A DNA stretch of 64,000 bases from Pseudomonas sp. UBA4194 (GCF_002379585.1 NZ_DFUE01000052.1:3313-67312), one strand, 5' to 3'. Shown: positions 16,991 through 25,729, counted from the first letter of the stretch. Notes: generated by a model not told the origin, from the sequence alone. Numbers and translations are program-made.

Positions 16991-17763
16991 TGAGCACACC
17001 CATCATCGACATTCAGAACCTGAGCAAGTCATTCGGCACACATCAGGTGCTGCACAACATCGACTTCAGCGTGCAGGCCAGCCAGGTCGTGGTGGTCATC
17101 GGCCCCAGCGGTTCGGGCAAGAGCACCTTCCTGCGCTGCATGAATGGCCTGGAAACCGCCGAAGGCGGAACGCTGCGCGCCTGCGGCCACACGGTGGTTG
17201 AGCAGGGACGCATGATGTCCGAAAGCAAGCTCGACGCCCTGCGCAGTGAAGTCGGCATGGTCTTCCAGTCGTTCAACCTGTTTCCGCACCTCAGCGTGCT
17301 GGACAACATCACCCTGGCGCCCATGGCGTTGCACGGCAAGTCGCGCCAGGCTGCCGAAGAGCAGGGCTTGCGTCTGCTGAACAAGGTTGGCCTGGAGCAC
17401 AAGGCCCAGGTCTACCCAGGCACCCTGTCCGGTGGGCAGAAGCAGCGGGTGGCGATCGCCCGCGCGCTGGCCATGGACCCCAAAGTCATGTTGTTCGACG
17501 AGCCCACCTCGGCGCTCGATCCGGAACTGGTGGGCGAGGTGTTGCAGGTGATGAAGACCCTGGCCAACGAGGGCATGACCATGATCATCGTCACCCATGA
17601 GATGGGCTTTGCCCGGGAAGTGGCCGACGTGGTGGTGGTGATGGACCAAGGCGCCATCGTCGAAGCCGCGCCACCGGCGCAGCTGTTCACCGCGCCCCGC
17701 GAAGCGCGCACCCGCAGCTTCCTGCAAAGCGTGCTGTCACGCGATGCCGCGCCCGTTCTCTGA
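16990..17763 (+). CDS. Polar amino-acid ABC transporter ATP-binding protein
   Basis: A 257-residue ATPase of the GlnQ/HisP type. Walker A is GPSGSGKST, the signature is LSGGQKQR, Walker B is VMLFDEPTSALDP, and the switch His is in VTHEMGFA. The start overlaps the permease stop, so the two are translationally coupled. It drives the uptake system encoded by the preceding two genes. Confidence 0.95.
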   Translation: MSTPIIDIQNLSKSFGTHQVLHNIDFSVQASQVVVVIGPSGSGKSTFLRCMNGLETAEGGTLRACGHTVVEQGRMMSESKLDALRSEVGMVFQSFNLFPHLSVLDNITLAPMALHGKSRQAAEEQGLRLLNKVGLEHKAQVYPGTLSGGQKQRVAIARALAMDPKVMLFDEPTSALDPELVGEVLQVMKTLANEGMTMIIVTHEMGFAREVADVVVVMDQGAIVEAAPPAQLFTAPREARTRSFLQSVLSRDAAPVL

Positions 17764-17797
17764 CTGCTTGCGCTCGACCCACTGCCCAGAGGTTTCC

Positions 17798-19222
17798 GTG
17801 GATACACCAACAGATTCAGTCGCCCACCCGGCCCAGAGCAGCCTGTTCGCCCACAATGCACTGCTGCCCGACGGCTGGCAGCGCAACGTACTGCTGAGCT
17901 GGAACACCGCCGGCGACCTGACGGCCGTAACCGTCGATGCAACGCGTCCGGCCGGCATACCGGTGGCCCGTGGCCCGGTGATCAGCGGCATGCCGAACCT
18001 GCATTCCCATACCTTCCAGCGCGCCATGGCCGGTTTGACCGAAACCATGGGCGATCCCGCCGACTCGTTCTGGAGCTGGCGCACCTTGATGTATCGGTTT
18101 GCCCAGCGCCTGCAGCCGCGTCACCTGCAAGCCATCGGCCGGCACCTGTACATCGAGATGCTCAAGGCCGGCTACACCTCGGTGTGCGAGTTTCACTACG
18201 TGCACCACGACCCTGACGGCGAGCCCTACGCCAACCCCGCCGAGCTGTCGCTGCGGGTGGTGCGCGCGGCCGAGGAGGTGGGCATCGGCATGACCCTGCT
18301 GCCGGTGCTCTACCAGTACGGTGGCTTTGGGCAGGCCGAGCCCTTGCCGCACCAGCGCCGCTTCATCAATTCACCGGAGTGGATCCTGACGCTGCGTCAG
18401 CACTTGCAAAAGGCGATGCCGCAGAATGGCAACCGGCGCTACGGCGTGGCGCCGCACTCGTTGCGCGCCGTGAGCGAGGCATCCTTGTCCAGGCTGCTCC
18501 AGGGCCTGGATGCCGAGGACCCGCGGGCCCCGGTGCATATTCATATCGCCGAACAAACCCGTGAGGTCGACGACTGCGTAGCCGTTCTCGGCCAGCGGCC
18601 GGTGCAATGGTTGCTGGATCGCCAGCCCCTGGACAGCCGCTGGTGCCTGGTGCATGCCACCCATATGGACGACGCTGAATATGCCGCCCTGGCGCGCAGC
18701 GAAGCCACTGTCGGGCTGTGCCTGACCACCGAAGCCAATCTGGGCGATGGGGTGTTCGATGCCCAGCGGTTCCTGGGCGACAAGGGCCGCTGGGGCATCG
18801 GCTCGGACAGCAACGTGGCGGTCAACCCCTGGGCCGAACTGCGCCTGCTGGAATACGGCCAACGGCTGGTGCACCGCCGGCGCAACGTGCTGGCCAGCCC
18901 TGAAGCACCGGTGGTGGCCGACCGACTGTTCGCGCAGGCGGTGAGCGGCGGCGCTGCGGCCACCGGCCGCGCGGTCGCCGGACTGGTAGCAGGCCAACGC
19001 GCCGACCTGGTGGTCATCGACGCGGATGCCGCCCATATCGATCCGGGTAACCCGGCACAGCTGTTGTCTTCGCTGGTGTTCTGCGAACACGGCAACCATC
19101 CGGTTCGTGATGTCTTCGTGGGCGGCAGGCAGGTCATCGACAACGGCCAGCACGCTCTGCAAGTGGAAGCCTTGCACGGCTACCGCGCCACCTTGGCCGA
19201 CCTGTTGGAGAAAACCCTATGA
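17798..19222 (+). CDS. hutF: N-formimino-L-glutamate deiminase HutF
   Basis: An amidohydrolase-superfamily enzyme of 474 residues. It hydrolyses N-formimino-glutamate to N-formylglutamate and ammonia, the five-step branch of histidine breakdown. Visible motifs are the metal-binding NLHSHTFQR, the GYTSVCEFHYVHHD stretch, VAPHSLRAV, a VHIHIAEQ strand and GIGSDSNVAVNPWAELR with the catalytic Asp. I chose the GTG at 17798, five bases after AGAGG, giving the normal family N-terminus. It overlaps hutG. The genes hutU, hutH and hutI are not here, so the substrate is probably imported or made elsewhere. Confidence 0.92.
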   Translation: MDTPTDSVAHPAQSSLFAHNALLPDGWQRNVLLSWNTAGDLTAVTVDATRPAGIPVARGPVISGMPNLHSHTFQRAMAGLTETMGDPADSFWSWRTLMYRFAQRLQPRHLQAIGRHLYIEMLKAGYTSVCEFHYVHHDPDGEPYANPAELSLRVVRAAEEVGIGMTLLPVLYQYGGFGQAEPLPHQRRFINSPEWILTLRQHLQKAMPQNGNRRYGVAPHSLRAVSEASLSRLLQGLDAEDPRAPVHIHIAEQTREVDDCVAVLGQRPVQWLLDRQPLDSRWCLVHATHMDDAEYAALARSEATVGLCLTTEANLGDGVFDAQRFLGDKGRWGIGSDSNVAVNPWAELRLLEYGQRLVHRRRNVLASPEAPVVADRLFAQAVSGGAAATGRAVAGLVAGQRADLVVIDADAAHIDPGNPAQLLSSLVFCEHGNHPVRDVFVGGRQVIDNGQHALQVEALHGYRATLADLLEKTL

Positions 19223-20022
19223 GCCAGGCACACACGTTCGAACTGCATGAGGGTGACGGCCCTTTGCTGATTTCCATGCCCCACGTCGGTACCGAGCTGC
19301 CGGAGGATCTGAAGGCCCGCTACAGCGAGGTGGGCCAGGCGGTGGACGACACCGACTGGCATATCCACCAGTTGTACGATTTCGCTGCCGCGCTGGGTGC
19401 TTCGACCCTGCGCCCACGTTATTCGCGCTACGTGATCGACCTGAATCGACCTGCCGATGGCGCCAGCCTGTACCCCGGCCAGAACACCACCGGACTGTGC
19501 CCGCTGACCACCTTCGACGACGTGCCGCTGTACCTGCCGGGGCAACAGCCGGACGAGGCCGAGATCGCCCGGCGCCTGGCGCATTACTGGCAGCCTTACC
19601 ATCAGGCATTGCAGCAGCAATTGACCCGAATCAAGGCGATCCACGGATACGCCCTGCTCTGGGACGCGCATTCGATTCGTTCGGTCATCCCGCACCTGTT
19701 CGACGGCGAGCTGCCGGTGTTCAATTTCGGCACCGCAAGCGCAAGCGCCTGCGCGCCGGGCCTGGGTGAGCAGTTGCTCGCCTTGGCCGAACAGCTGGCG
19801 CCACAGTTGCCGGCGGTACTCAACGGGCGGTTCAAGGGTGGCTACATCACCCGTCAGTACGGCAGCCCGGCCCATGGGGTGCACGCGGTTCAGCTGGAGT
19901 TGGCGCAACGTGCGTACATGCAGGAAACGCCGCCCTATGGATTGCAGACCGCCAAGGTCGAGAAGCTGCAACCGGTACTTCGCGCGCTGATCGAGCGGTA
20001 CATGGCGTTCAAGCCCGCCTGA
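19219..20022 (+). CDS. hutG: N-formylglutamate deformylase HutG
   Basis: A 267-residue zinc hydrolase of the N-formylglutamate amidohydrolase family, releasing formate and glutamate from N-formylglutamate. Characteristic segments are LISMPHVGTELP, the DTDWH zinc-site motif, YSRYVIDLNRPADG and LLWDAHSIRS. Its ATG overlaps the hutF stop (ATGA), so the two consecutive reactions are translationally coupled. Confidence 0.93.
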   Translation: MSQAHTFELHEGDGPLLISMPHVGTELPEDLKARYSEVGQAVDDTDWHIHQLYDFAAALGASTLRPRYSRYVIDLNRPADGASLYPGQNTTGLCPLTTFDDVPLYLPGQQPDEAEIARRLAHYWQPYHQALQQQLTRIKAIHGYALLWDAHSIRSVIPHLFDGELPVFNFGTASASACAPGLGEQLLALAEQLAPQLPAVLNGRFKGGYITRQYGSPAHGVHAVQLELAQRAYMQETPPYGLQTAKVEKLQPVLRALIERYMAFKPA

Positions 20023-20048
20023 CATTCCTTCGACAACAATGGATTCCG

Positions 20049-20642
20049 ATGACTGACTCGCAGTTGTATCTGCCCGAAGACTACACGGCCATGCCCTGGA
20101 AAAACGGCGCGGGCAGCACCCTGGAAATTGTCCAGCGACGGTCCGCCGATGACAGCGGGTACGACTGGCGCCTGTCTATCGCCCAGATCGATGCCGATGG
20201 GCCGTTCTCGGTCTTCGCCGGTTACCGTCGGATCATCAGCGTGCTGCAAGGTGATGGCATGGTATTGGAAGTGGACGGGGTGCCCAGTGAAGCGCTGGGT
20301 CCGTTCCAGCCACTGATTTTCGACGGCGGGGCGCAGGTGCATTGTCGCTTGCTGGGTTCACCGATTGAGGATTTCAACCTGATCTACCGCCAGGATCGAG
20401 TCCAGGCGTCGTTGCGCTGGGTGGAGTGTCAGCCGGCGGTGGTGGTGGGTTCAAAGGCGGGCGAGGTGGTGTTCTTCAACGCTTCGGCAGGACCTGTTGG
20501 GGTAACGGATGCCCGTGATGGACGGCGCTACAAGCTGGCGCCGCGAGCCACGTTACGCTGCATCAACGCCAGCGGCCAGCTGCAGCGCTACACCCTGGAA
20601 GGCGCAGCAGCGCACATCTGCATAGTAGAAATAACCCTGTAG
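20049..20642 (+). CDS. hutD: HutD/Ves family cupin protein
   Basis: A 197-residue two-cupin protein of the HutD family (motifs YTAMPWKNGAGSTLEI, WRLSIAQIDADGPFSVFAGYRR, DFNLIYR). In P. fluorescens, HutD limits the maximal activity of hut genes, possibly by binding a pathway intermediate. Here it is the last gene of the IclR-ABC-hutFG set, 26 bases after hutG. Its TAG stop codon lies inside the first arm of a REP element, so the repeat borders or has invaded the gene end. Confidence 0.88.
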   Translation: MTDSQLYLPEDYTAMPWKNGAGSTLEIVQRRSADDSGYDWRLSIAQIDADGPFSVFAGYRRIISVLQGDGMVLEVDGVPSEALGPFQPLIFDGGAQVHCRLLGSPIEDFNLIYRQDRVQASLRWVECQPAVVVGSKAGEVVFFNASAGPVGVTDARDGRRYKLAPRATLRCINASGQLQRYTLEGAAAHICIVEITL

Positions 20643-20770
20643 CAGCGGCGTAAGCCGCGTCCCCCCCACCGCAATTCCCAAAAGAAACGCGGTAACCCGG
20701 ACGCGGCTCACGCCGCTGCTACAGCCCGTAGCCGCGTCCCTCCCACCGCAACGCCCACGGAAAACGCCAA
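20638..20770. repeat. REPIN plus a truncated third REP copy
   Basis: TGTAGCAGCGGCGTAAGCC at 20638 onward (arm to 20662) is mirrored by the arm 20699-20723 (ending GCCGCTGCTACA), giving a REPIN with 25-base arms. From about 20731 the internal sequence (GCCGCGTCCCnCCCACCGC) recurs, a partial second unit. The element lies between the hutD and endA stop codons, which are convergent, and the strong stem could double as a terminator. Confidence 0.85.
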
Positions 20771-20784
20771 TACCCAGACGCCGA

Positions 20785-21474
20785 TCAGGTGCAGGATTTG
20801 AGGTCGACGGGGCCGACGAAGGCGTTTCCATGGCCCATCACACAGGCCACCTGCTGGTTGCGCTGACGCTCCCAGGCCTGCACCGGGTAGGTCTTGTCCC
20901 ACGCTTTGTACAGCTGCGTATCCTGGCGCGAGAGGTGCAAACCGTACTGCTTGCTCATGTACATATACGTGCGGGCGATCATGCCGCGAATCGAAGGGCG
21001 CGGCATGACCTTCTTGGCCTTGAAATCCACCTGGGTGAGGCAAGACCCATACTGGCCCTGCTGTTCAGGCAACCAGCCGAAGCTGAAGTTGTTTCGGTCA
21101 CCGTTGACCTCGCCAATGCTGGGCACCAGGTTATGCAGGTCCGCTTCGGCTTTCTGATAGACCTTGTCGTTGCGGGTGCAATTCTTGCGCCCGCCGTTCT
21201 GCCAGCACTGGCGCTGGTGGCCGATCTGCCAGGCCGGGACGATATGCTCCCACTCGATACGCGCTGCCCGGTTGGCATTCTTGCGCGGCACATAGCCGCA
21301 AGCCGCCAGGTTGACGCGATTGCCCGTGTACTTGCAGCCGCAGTAGAACTCGGTGGACTGAGGCGCGTACAACTTCCAGGCGATTTTCTTGGCTTCACTG
21401 AAGGTGCGGGGGGCGTCGGCGTGGGCGGCGAAACTGATCAACAACAAACTTGCAGCAATACTACGAACCATCAT
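20785..21474 (-). CDS. endA: Secreted endonuclease I (EndA family)
   Basis: A 229-residue periplasmic or secreted nuclease. The signal peptide is cleaved after AHA at residue 19. The mature protein carries the DNase I-like (Vvn/NucM/EndA) beta-beta-alpha-metal motif RIEWEHIVPAW, with the catalytic His, and DLHNLVPSIGEVNGDRNN with metal ligands. Cysteine pairs (FYCGCKYTG, CWQNGGRKNC) suggest disulfides. It starts at 21474, nine bases after GGAAG, only four bases past the DUF1654 stop, so the two are one operon behind a LexA box. A DNA-damage-induced nuclease is plausible. Confidence 0.92.
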   Translation of the reverse strand: MMVRSIAASLLLISFAAHADAPRTFSEAKKIAWKLYAPQSTEFYCGCKYTGNRVNLAACGYVPRKNANRAARIEWEHIVPAWQIGHQRQCWQNGGRKNCTRNDKVYQKAEADLHNLVPSIGEVNGDRNNFSFGWLPEQQGQYGSCLTQVDFKAKKVMPRPSIRGMIARTYMYMSKQYGLHLSRQDTQLYKAWDKTYPVQAWERQRNQQVACVMGHGNAFVGPVDLKSCT

Positions 21475-21478
21475 CCGT

Positions 21479-21721
21479 TCAATCTTCCTTCGGCACGACC
21501 CAGAAAATTTGCACGCCGCCGTCGTCGCGATAAGCGAGGGTGACGTTGTCGTTTTCGGCAATCTCTTCCAGCAACTGGGCCCAGTCGTCTTCGCTTTCAT
21601 GCTCCAGACGAAAGATCAGCGCGGCACGAGATTTCTGCGCGGTCGGCGAATTGATGATTTTCTGAATGCGGATACCCATGCGCTCATAGGCGCTGGGGGT
21701 GCTTGCTGCGGCGGTGGTCAC
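21479..21721 (-). CDS. DUF1654 small protein, LexA-controlled
   Basis: An 80-residue protein resembling DUF1654 (PF07867), known mainly from Pseudomonas and of unknown function. The body is a predicted alpha/beta fold: YERMGIRIQKIINSP helix, RAALIFRLEHESEDDWAQLLEEIAEND, and a VTLAYRDDGGVQIFW hairpin. It starts with GTG at 21721, eight bases after AAGGA. It is the first gene of an operon with endA, and its promoter region holds a perfect LexA box, so it is a DNA-damage gene by context. Confidence 0.85.
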   Translation of the reverse strand: MTTAAASTPSAYERMGIRIQKIINSPTAQKSRAALIFRLEHESEDDWAQLLEEIAENDNVTLAYRDDGGVQIFWVVPKED

Positions 21722-21740
21722 GAAGCATTTCCTTATTAGG

Positions 21741-21756
21741 CTGTACGTGCATACAG
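21741..21756 (-). promoter_or_regulatory. LexA box upstream of DUF1654-endA
   Basis: CTGTACGTGCATACAG fits CTGT-N8-ACAG exactly, 20 bases before the GTG start of the DUF1654 gene and well placed to cover its promoter. Confidence 0.9.
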
Positions 21757-22001
21757 TATTTTACTGTAGGCATTTTCGCAAGAGCAGGTAAAAAGAAGCG
21801 CGCTTCTGACAGTGATTTTGGGAATTTGCTGCACGCGCCGGAAAATTTGAGGGGCGAGGGCAGCGACGCCGGGCCGGCCTGGGCAGGGGCATCTGTTTTC
21901 TGGTGATATGGTTATTCGATAACGATATTTAAAATAAAATTCTTATACCTATAGAGTTTCGCCCATTCCCTCGTACTCAATAGCCAGAGTCGGAGCACAC
22001 C

Positions 22002-22898
22002 ATGGCCGTTCCTCTTTCTGCATCTTCCAGCCCCACACCGGGCAACCAACACTTCGAAGTGCGCCCGTTGCCGGGCCAGGTCGGCGTAGAGATCGTCGGC
22101 CTGGACCTGACCCGCGAGCTCAACGCTCACGATTTCGCCCGCGTCCACCGCGCGCACCTGGACTACCACGTGGTGATCTTTCGCGACCAGCGCATCACCC
22201 CGCAGCAGCAGATCGATTTCAGCCGCCGTTTCGGCGTGCTGCAGATTCACGTGCTCAAACAGTTCCTGCTGGCCGGGCACCCGGAAATCCTCATCGTTTC
22301 CAATATCGTCGAAAACGGTCAGCCCGTTGGCCTGGGTGATGCCGGCAAATACTGGCACTCGGACCTGTCCTACAAAGAATTGCCGAGCCTGGGCTCGATG
22401 CTGCATGCCCAGGAACTGCCGAGCGAAGGCGGCGACACCCTGTTCGCCGACATGCACAAGGCTTGGGACACCCTGCCCGAGCATCTGCGTCAAGCGGTCG
22501 AAGGCAAGCAGGCGGTGCATTCCTACACCGCGCGCTACAGCGAAGGCAAGAATGCCGCCAACTGGCGCCCGACCCTGACCCCGGAGCAACTGGCTCAGGT
22601 GGTGACCGTGGCTCATCCAGTGGTCCGTACTCACCCGGAAAACGGCCGCAAGGCGCTGTTCGTCAGCGAAGGTTTCACCACGCACATCGTCGGCCTGCCG
22701 GAAGACGAGAGCCGCGACCTGCTGCAGCAGTTGTATGCCCACAGCGTGCGTCCGGAGAACGTCTACCGCCATCAGTGGCAGCCCCATGACATGGTGTTCT
22801 GGGACAACCGGTCGCTGATCCACCTCGCTGCGGGCTGCCCGGACCACCTGCGCCGCAAGCTTTACCGCACCACCATCCAGGGCGACGCGCCGTTTTGA
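22002..22898 (+). CDS. TauD/TfdA-family Fe(II)/2-oxoglutarate dioxygenase
   Basis: A 298-residue dioxygenase. The 2-His-1-carboxylate iron triad is His119 and Asp121 (in YWHSDLSY) with His274 (in NRSLIHLAAG); the Arg for 2-oxoglutarate follows in LRRKLYRTT. TauD relatives desulfonate taurine; AtsK of P. putida cleaves alkyl sulfate esters. It opens a four-gene set with an SsuABC/AtsRBC-like transporter, so oxidative release of sulfite or sulfate from an imported sulfur compound is likely. An AT-rich stretch at 21905-21960 upstream probably carries its promoter. Confidence 0.9.
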   Translation: MAVPLSASSSPTPGNQHFEVRPLPGQVGVEIVGLDLTRELNAHDFARVHRAHLDYHVVIFRDQRITPQQQIDFSRRFGVLQIHVLKQFLLAGHPEILIVSNIVENGQPVGLGDAGKYWHSDLSYKELPSLGSMLHAQELPSEGGDTLFADMHKAWDTLPEHLRQAVEGKQAVHSYTARYSEGKNAANWRPTLTPEQLAQVVTVAHPVVRTHPENGRKALFVSEGFTTHIVGLPEDESRDLLQQLYAHSVRPENVYRHQWQPHDMVFWDNRSLIHLAAGCPDHLRRKLYRTTIQGDAPF

Positions 22899-22911
22899 TC
22901 GGGAGCTTTAC

Positions 22912-23793
22912 ATGAACGCTGCACTGCCAGGCCACACGGCCAGCACTGGCACTGACGCCGCAACAGGCCAACAGGCAACCCCTGAAACCTTGTTGCACGT
23001 AGACAACGTCAGTCTTGAATACCGCACGCCCGAGCGGGTGGTGCGGGCGACTCACCAGGTCAGCTTCGAAGTCGACCGTTCCGACCGCTTCGTCCTGCTC
23101 GGCCCGTCGGGCTGTGGCAAGTCGACGCTGCTCAAGGCGGTGGCCGGCTTCATCACGCCCAGTGAGGGCGAAATTCGCCTCGCGGGCGAACGCATCGAAG
23201 AGCCCGGCCCTGACCGTATCGTGGTGTTCCAGGAGTTCGATCAGCTGCCTGCCTGGAAGACCGTGATCGAGAACGTCATGTTCCCGCTGCTGGCCTCGCG
23301 CACCCTCAAGCGTGCCGACGCGTTGGAGCGTGCTGGTTATTACCTGGAAAAGGTCGGCCTGAGTGCGTTTGCCGACGCCTATCCGCACACCCTGTCCGGC
23401 GGCATGAAGGCCCGGGTGGCGATCGCCCGTGCCCTGGCCATGCAGCCCAAGATCCTGCTGATGGACGAGCCTTTTGCGGCGCTCGATGCCTTGACGCGGC
23501 GCAAGATGCAGGAAGAGCTGCTGGAACTGTGGGAAGAGGTGCGTTTCACCCTGCTGTTCGTTACCCACTCCATCGAAGAAGCGCTGGTGGTGGGCAACCG
23601 CATTCTGCTGCTGTCGCCACACCCTGGCCGGGTCCGCGCGGAAATCAACAGTCATCAGTTCAACCTCGGCAGCCTGGGCGGGGTCGATTTCCAGGCCAGT
23701 GCCCAGCGTATTCACCGGTTGCTGTTCGACGAAGGCGAGGAACCGGTGGTGGAGCGTCCCGTGGACTTCCAGCACCTGCGCATCGCCTACTGA
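22912..23793 (+). CDS. Sulfonate/taurine-type ABC transporter ATP-binding protein
   Basis: A 293-residue ATPase of the SsuB/TauB group: Walker A GPSGCGKST, Q-loop FQEFDQLPAWKTV, signature LSGGMKAR, Walker B ILLMDEPFAALD. A ~25-residue N-terminal extension rich in Ala/Thr precedes the domain. It starts 13 bases after the dioxygenase and powers uptake with the two following genes. Confidence 0.92.
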   Translation: MNAALPGHTASTGTDAATGQQATPETLLHVDNVSLEYRTPERVVRATHQVSFEVDRSDRFVLLGPSGCGKSTLLKAVAGFITPSEGEIRLAGERIEEPGPDRIVVFQEFDQLPAWKTVIENVMFPLLASRTLKRADALERAGYYLEKVGLSAFADAYPHTLSGGMKARVAIARALAMQPKILLMDEPFAALDALTRRKMQEELLELWEEVRFTLLFVTHSIEEALVVGNRILLLSPHPGRVRAEINSHQFNLGSLGGVDFQASAQRIHRLLFDEGEEPVVERPVDFQHLRIAY

Positions 23794-23817
23794 TCTCGTT
23801 GAATCCGGAGTACCGAC

Positions 23818-24684
23818 ATGAGCCTTTCCCCGCCGCTGCGCGAAGAATACGAAGTGGTCCTGGAACCCTTCACCCAAGCCGAGCTTGCTCGCGATATTTC
23901 CCTGCCCCAACGCATCTGGCAACAGGCGTGGGTGCGCAAGGGTGTGATCCTGATCGCCCTGGCGATCATCTGGGAGCTGGCCGCGCGCTGGCAGAACAAT
24001 GACTTGCTGCTGCCCAGCTTCTTGCAGACCGCCAGCGCCTTTGTCGATGGCATCGCCAGCGGCGAGTTGCTGAGCAAGGTCTGGATTTCGCTGACCGTGC
24101 TGGTCAAGGGTTACCTGATCGGCATCGTGCTGGCGTTCGGTCTGACCACGCTGGCGGTGTCGACCCAGTTGGGTCGTGACTTGCTCAGCACCCTCACGGC
24201 GATGTTCAACCCCTTGCCTGCGATTGCCCTGTTGCCCCTGTCGCTGCTGTGGTTTGGCCTGGGCGAGAACAGCCTGATCTTTGTGCTGGTGCACTCGGTG
24301 CTGTGGGCCCTGGCGCTGAACACCTACGCGGGCTTTTTGGGCGTGTCCGAAACCCAGCGCATGGCCGGGCGCAACTATGGCCTGCGGGGGCTGCGGTTCG
24401 TCTGGTACATCCTGATCCCGGCAGCGCTGCCGTCGATCCTGGCCGGTTTGAAGATCGGCTGGGCCTTCGCCTGGCGGACCCTGATTGCCGCCGAGCTGGT
24501 GTTCGGTGCGTCGTCTGGCAAGGGTGGTCTGGGCTGGTACATCTTCCAGAACCGCAACGAGCTGTACACCGACAAGGTATTCGCCGGGCTGGCTGCGGTG
24601 ATCCTGATCGGCCTGCTGGTGGAGAACCTGCTGTTCAACACCTTCGAACGTCTGACCATCAAGCGCTGGGGCATGCAGCGCTGA
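23818..24684 (+). CDS. Sulfonate/taurine-type ABC transporter permease
   Basis: A 288-residue SsuC/TauC-like inner-membrane permease with about six membrane segments. The EAA loop reads MAGRNYGLRGLRFVWYILIPAALP. The homodimer would form the channel. It sits 24 bases after the ATPase gene. Confidence 0.92.
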   Translation: MSLSPPLREEYEVVLEPFTQAELARDISLPQRIWQQAWVRKGVILIALAIIWELAARWQNNDLLLPSFLQTASAFVDGIASGELLSKVWISLTVLVKGYLIGIVLAFGLTTLAVSTQLGRDLLSTLTAMFNPLPAIALLPLSLLWFGLGENSLIFVLVHSVLWALALNTYAGFLGVSETQRMAGRNYGLRGLRFVWYILIPAALPSILAGLKIGWAFAWRTLIAAELVFGASSGKGGLGWYIFQNRNELYTDKVFAGLAAVILIGLLVENLLFNTFERLTIKRWGMQR

Positions 24685-24716
24685 GTTCTTCTTCTTTTTT
24701 GCATAGAGAATCGATC

Positions 24717-25718
24717 ATGGTATTTCCACGCAAGTTTTCCCTGGTCTGTGGCTTGGCCGGGGCGTTGCTGGCCGGCGGTGCGCAGGCCGAAGGCAAGATC
24801 AGCATTGCCCAACAGTTCGGTATCGGCTACCTGATCCTGGACGTGGTGCGCGATCAGCAGTTGATCGAGAAACACGGCAAACAGGAAGGTCTGGACATCA
24901 AGGTGGACTGGAACAGCATCTCCGGCGCCACGGCAATGAACGAAGCATTGCTGGCCGGGGCTCTGGATGTGGTGTCGGCCGGGGTGCCACCCATGCTTAC
25001 CGTGTGGGACCGCACCAAGGGCCGGCAGAACGTCAAAGCGATTGCTTCGCTGGGCTCGATGCCCAACTACCTGCTCAGCAACAATCCGGACGTGAAGACC
25101 CTCAAGGACTTCACCGACAAGGACCGCATCGCCGTGCCGGCGGCTGGCGTCGGCTTCCAGTCGCGGACCTTGCAGCTGGAAACCGCCAAGCAGTTCGGCG
25201 ACAAGGAATTCAAGAAGTTCGACAACATCTCGGTCAGCATTCCGCATCCGGACGCGACCTCGGCGTTGCTCGCCGGTGGCTCCGAGATCAGCGCGCACTT
25301 CTCCAGCCCGCCGTTCCAGTACCAGGCGCTGGAAAATCCCAAGGTGCACAAGGTGCTCAGCAGCTACGACATTCTCGGTGGCCCGGCCACCTTCAACGTG
25401 CTGTACACCACGCAGAAATTCCACGACGAGAACCCCAAGACCTACAAGGCCTTCTATGACGCGCTGGCCGAAGCCGCGCAGATCATCAAGGCCGACAAGG
25501 TTGCGGCGGCCAAGACCTACATCCGGGTTGAGAAGTCGACCCTGAGCGAGGCCTTCGTGGAGAAAATCGTGCAAGACCCGGAGATCGACTTCACCGTGGT
25601 CCCGCAACGCACCTTCATCTATGCCGAAAAGCTGCATGAACTGGGCGTGCTGAAGAACAAGGCCGACAGCTGGAAGGATTACTTCTTCGAAGAAGCCCAC
25701 GGCGACGCCGGGAGCTGA
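24717..25718 (+). CDS. ABC transporter substrate-binding protein, NMT1/SsuA-type
   Basis: A 333-residue periplasmic protein, signal peptide cleaved after AQA at residue 24. The fold matches the NMT1/SsuA/TauA class (motifs QFGIGYLILDVV, VDWNSISGATAMNEALLAGALDVVSAGVPP). Such proteins bind sulfonates, sulfate esters, nitrate or thiamine precursors; with the neighbouring dioxygenase a sulfur ester or sulfonate is favoured. Only a weak AGAGA precedes the ATG. A REPIN follows the gene. Confidence 0.9.
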   Translation: MVFPRKFSLVCGLAGALLAGGAQAEGKISIAQQFGIGYLILDVVRDQQLIEKHGKQEGLDIKVDWNSISGATAMNEALLAGALDVVSAGVPPMLTVWDRTKGRQNVKAIASLGSMPNYLLSNNPDVKTLKDFTDKDRIAVPAAGVGFQSRTLQLETAKQFGDKEFKKFDNISVSIPHPDATSALLAGGSEISAHFSSPPFQYQALENPKVHKVLSSYDILGGPATFNVLYTTQKFHDENPKTYKAFYDALAEAAQIIKADKVAAAKTYIRVEKSTLSEAFVEKIVQDPEIDFTVVPQRTFIYAEKLHELGVLKNKADSWKDYFFEEAHGDAGS

Positions 25719-25729
25719 TCCATCTGCTG

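Noticed and set aside
15467..16999. A 510-codon open frame antisense to the amino-acid transporter genes
   Set aside because: It spans two genes and their gap, has no recognisable domain, and is a GC-driven shadow frame.
21757..21777. TACAGTATTTTACTGTA as a second LexA box
   Set aside because: The half-sites are in the reverse order (ACAG then CTGT), so it is not a LexA site; only 21741-21756 fits.
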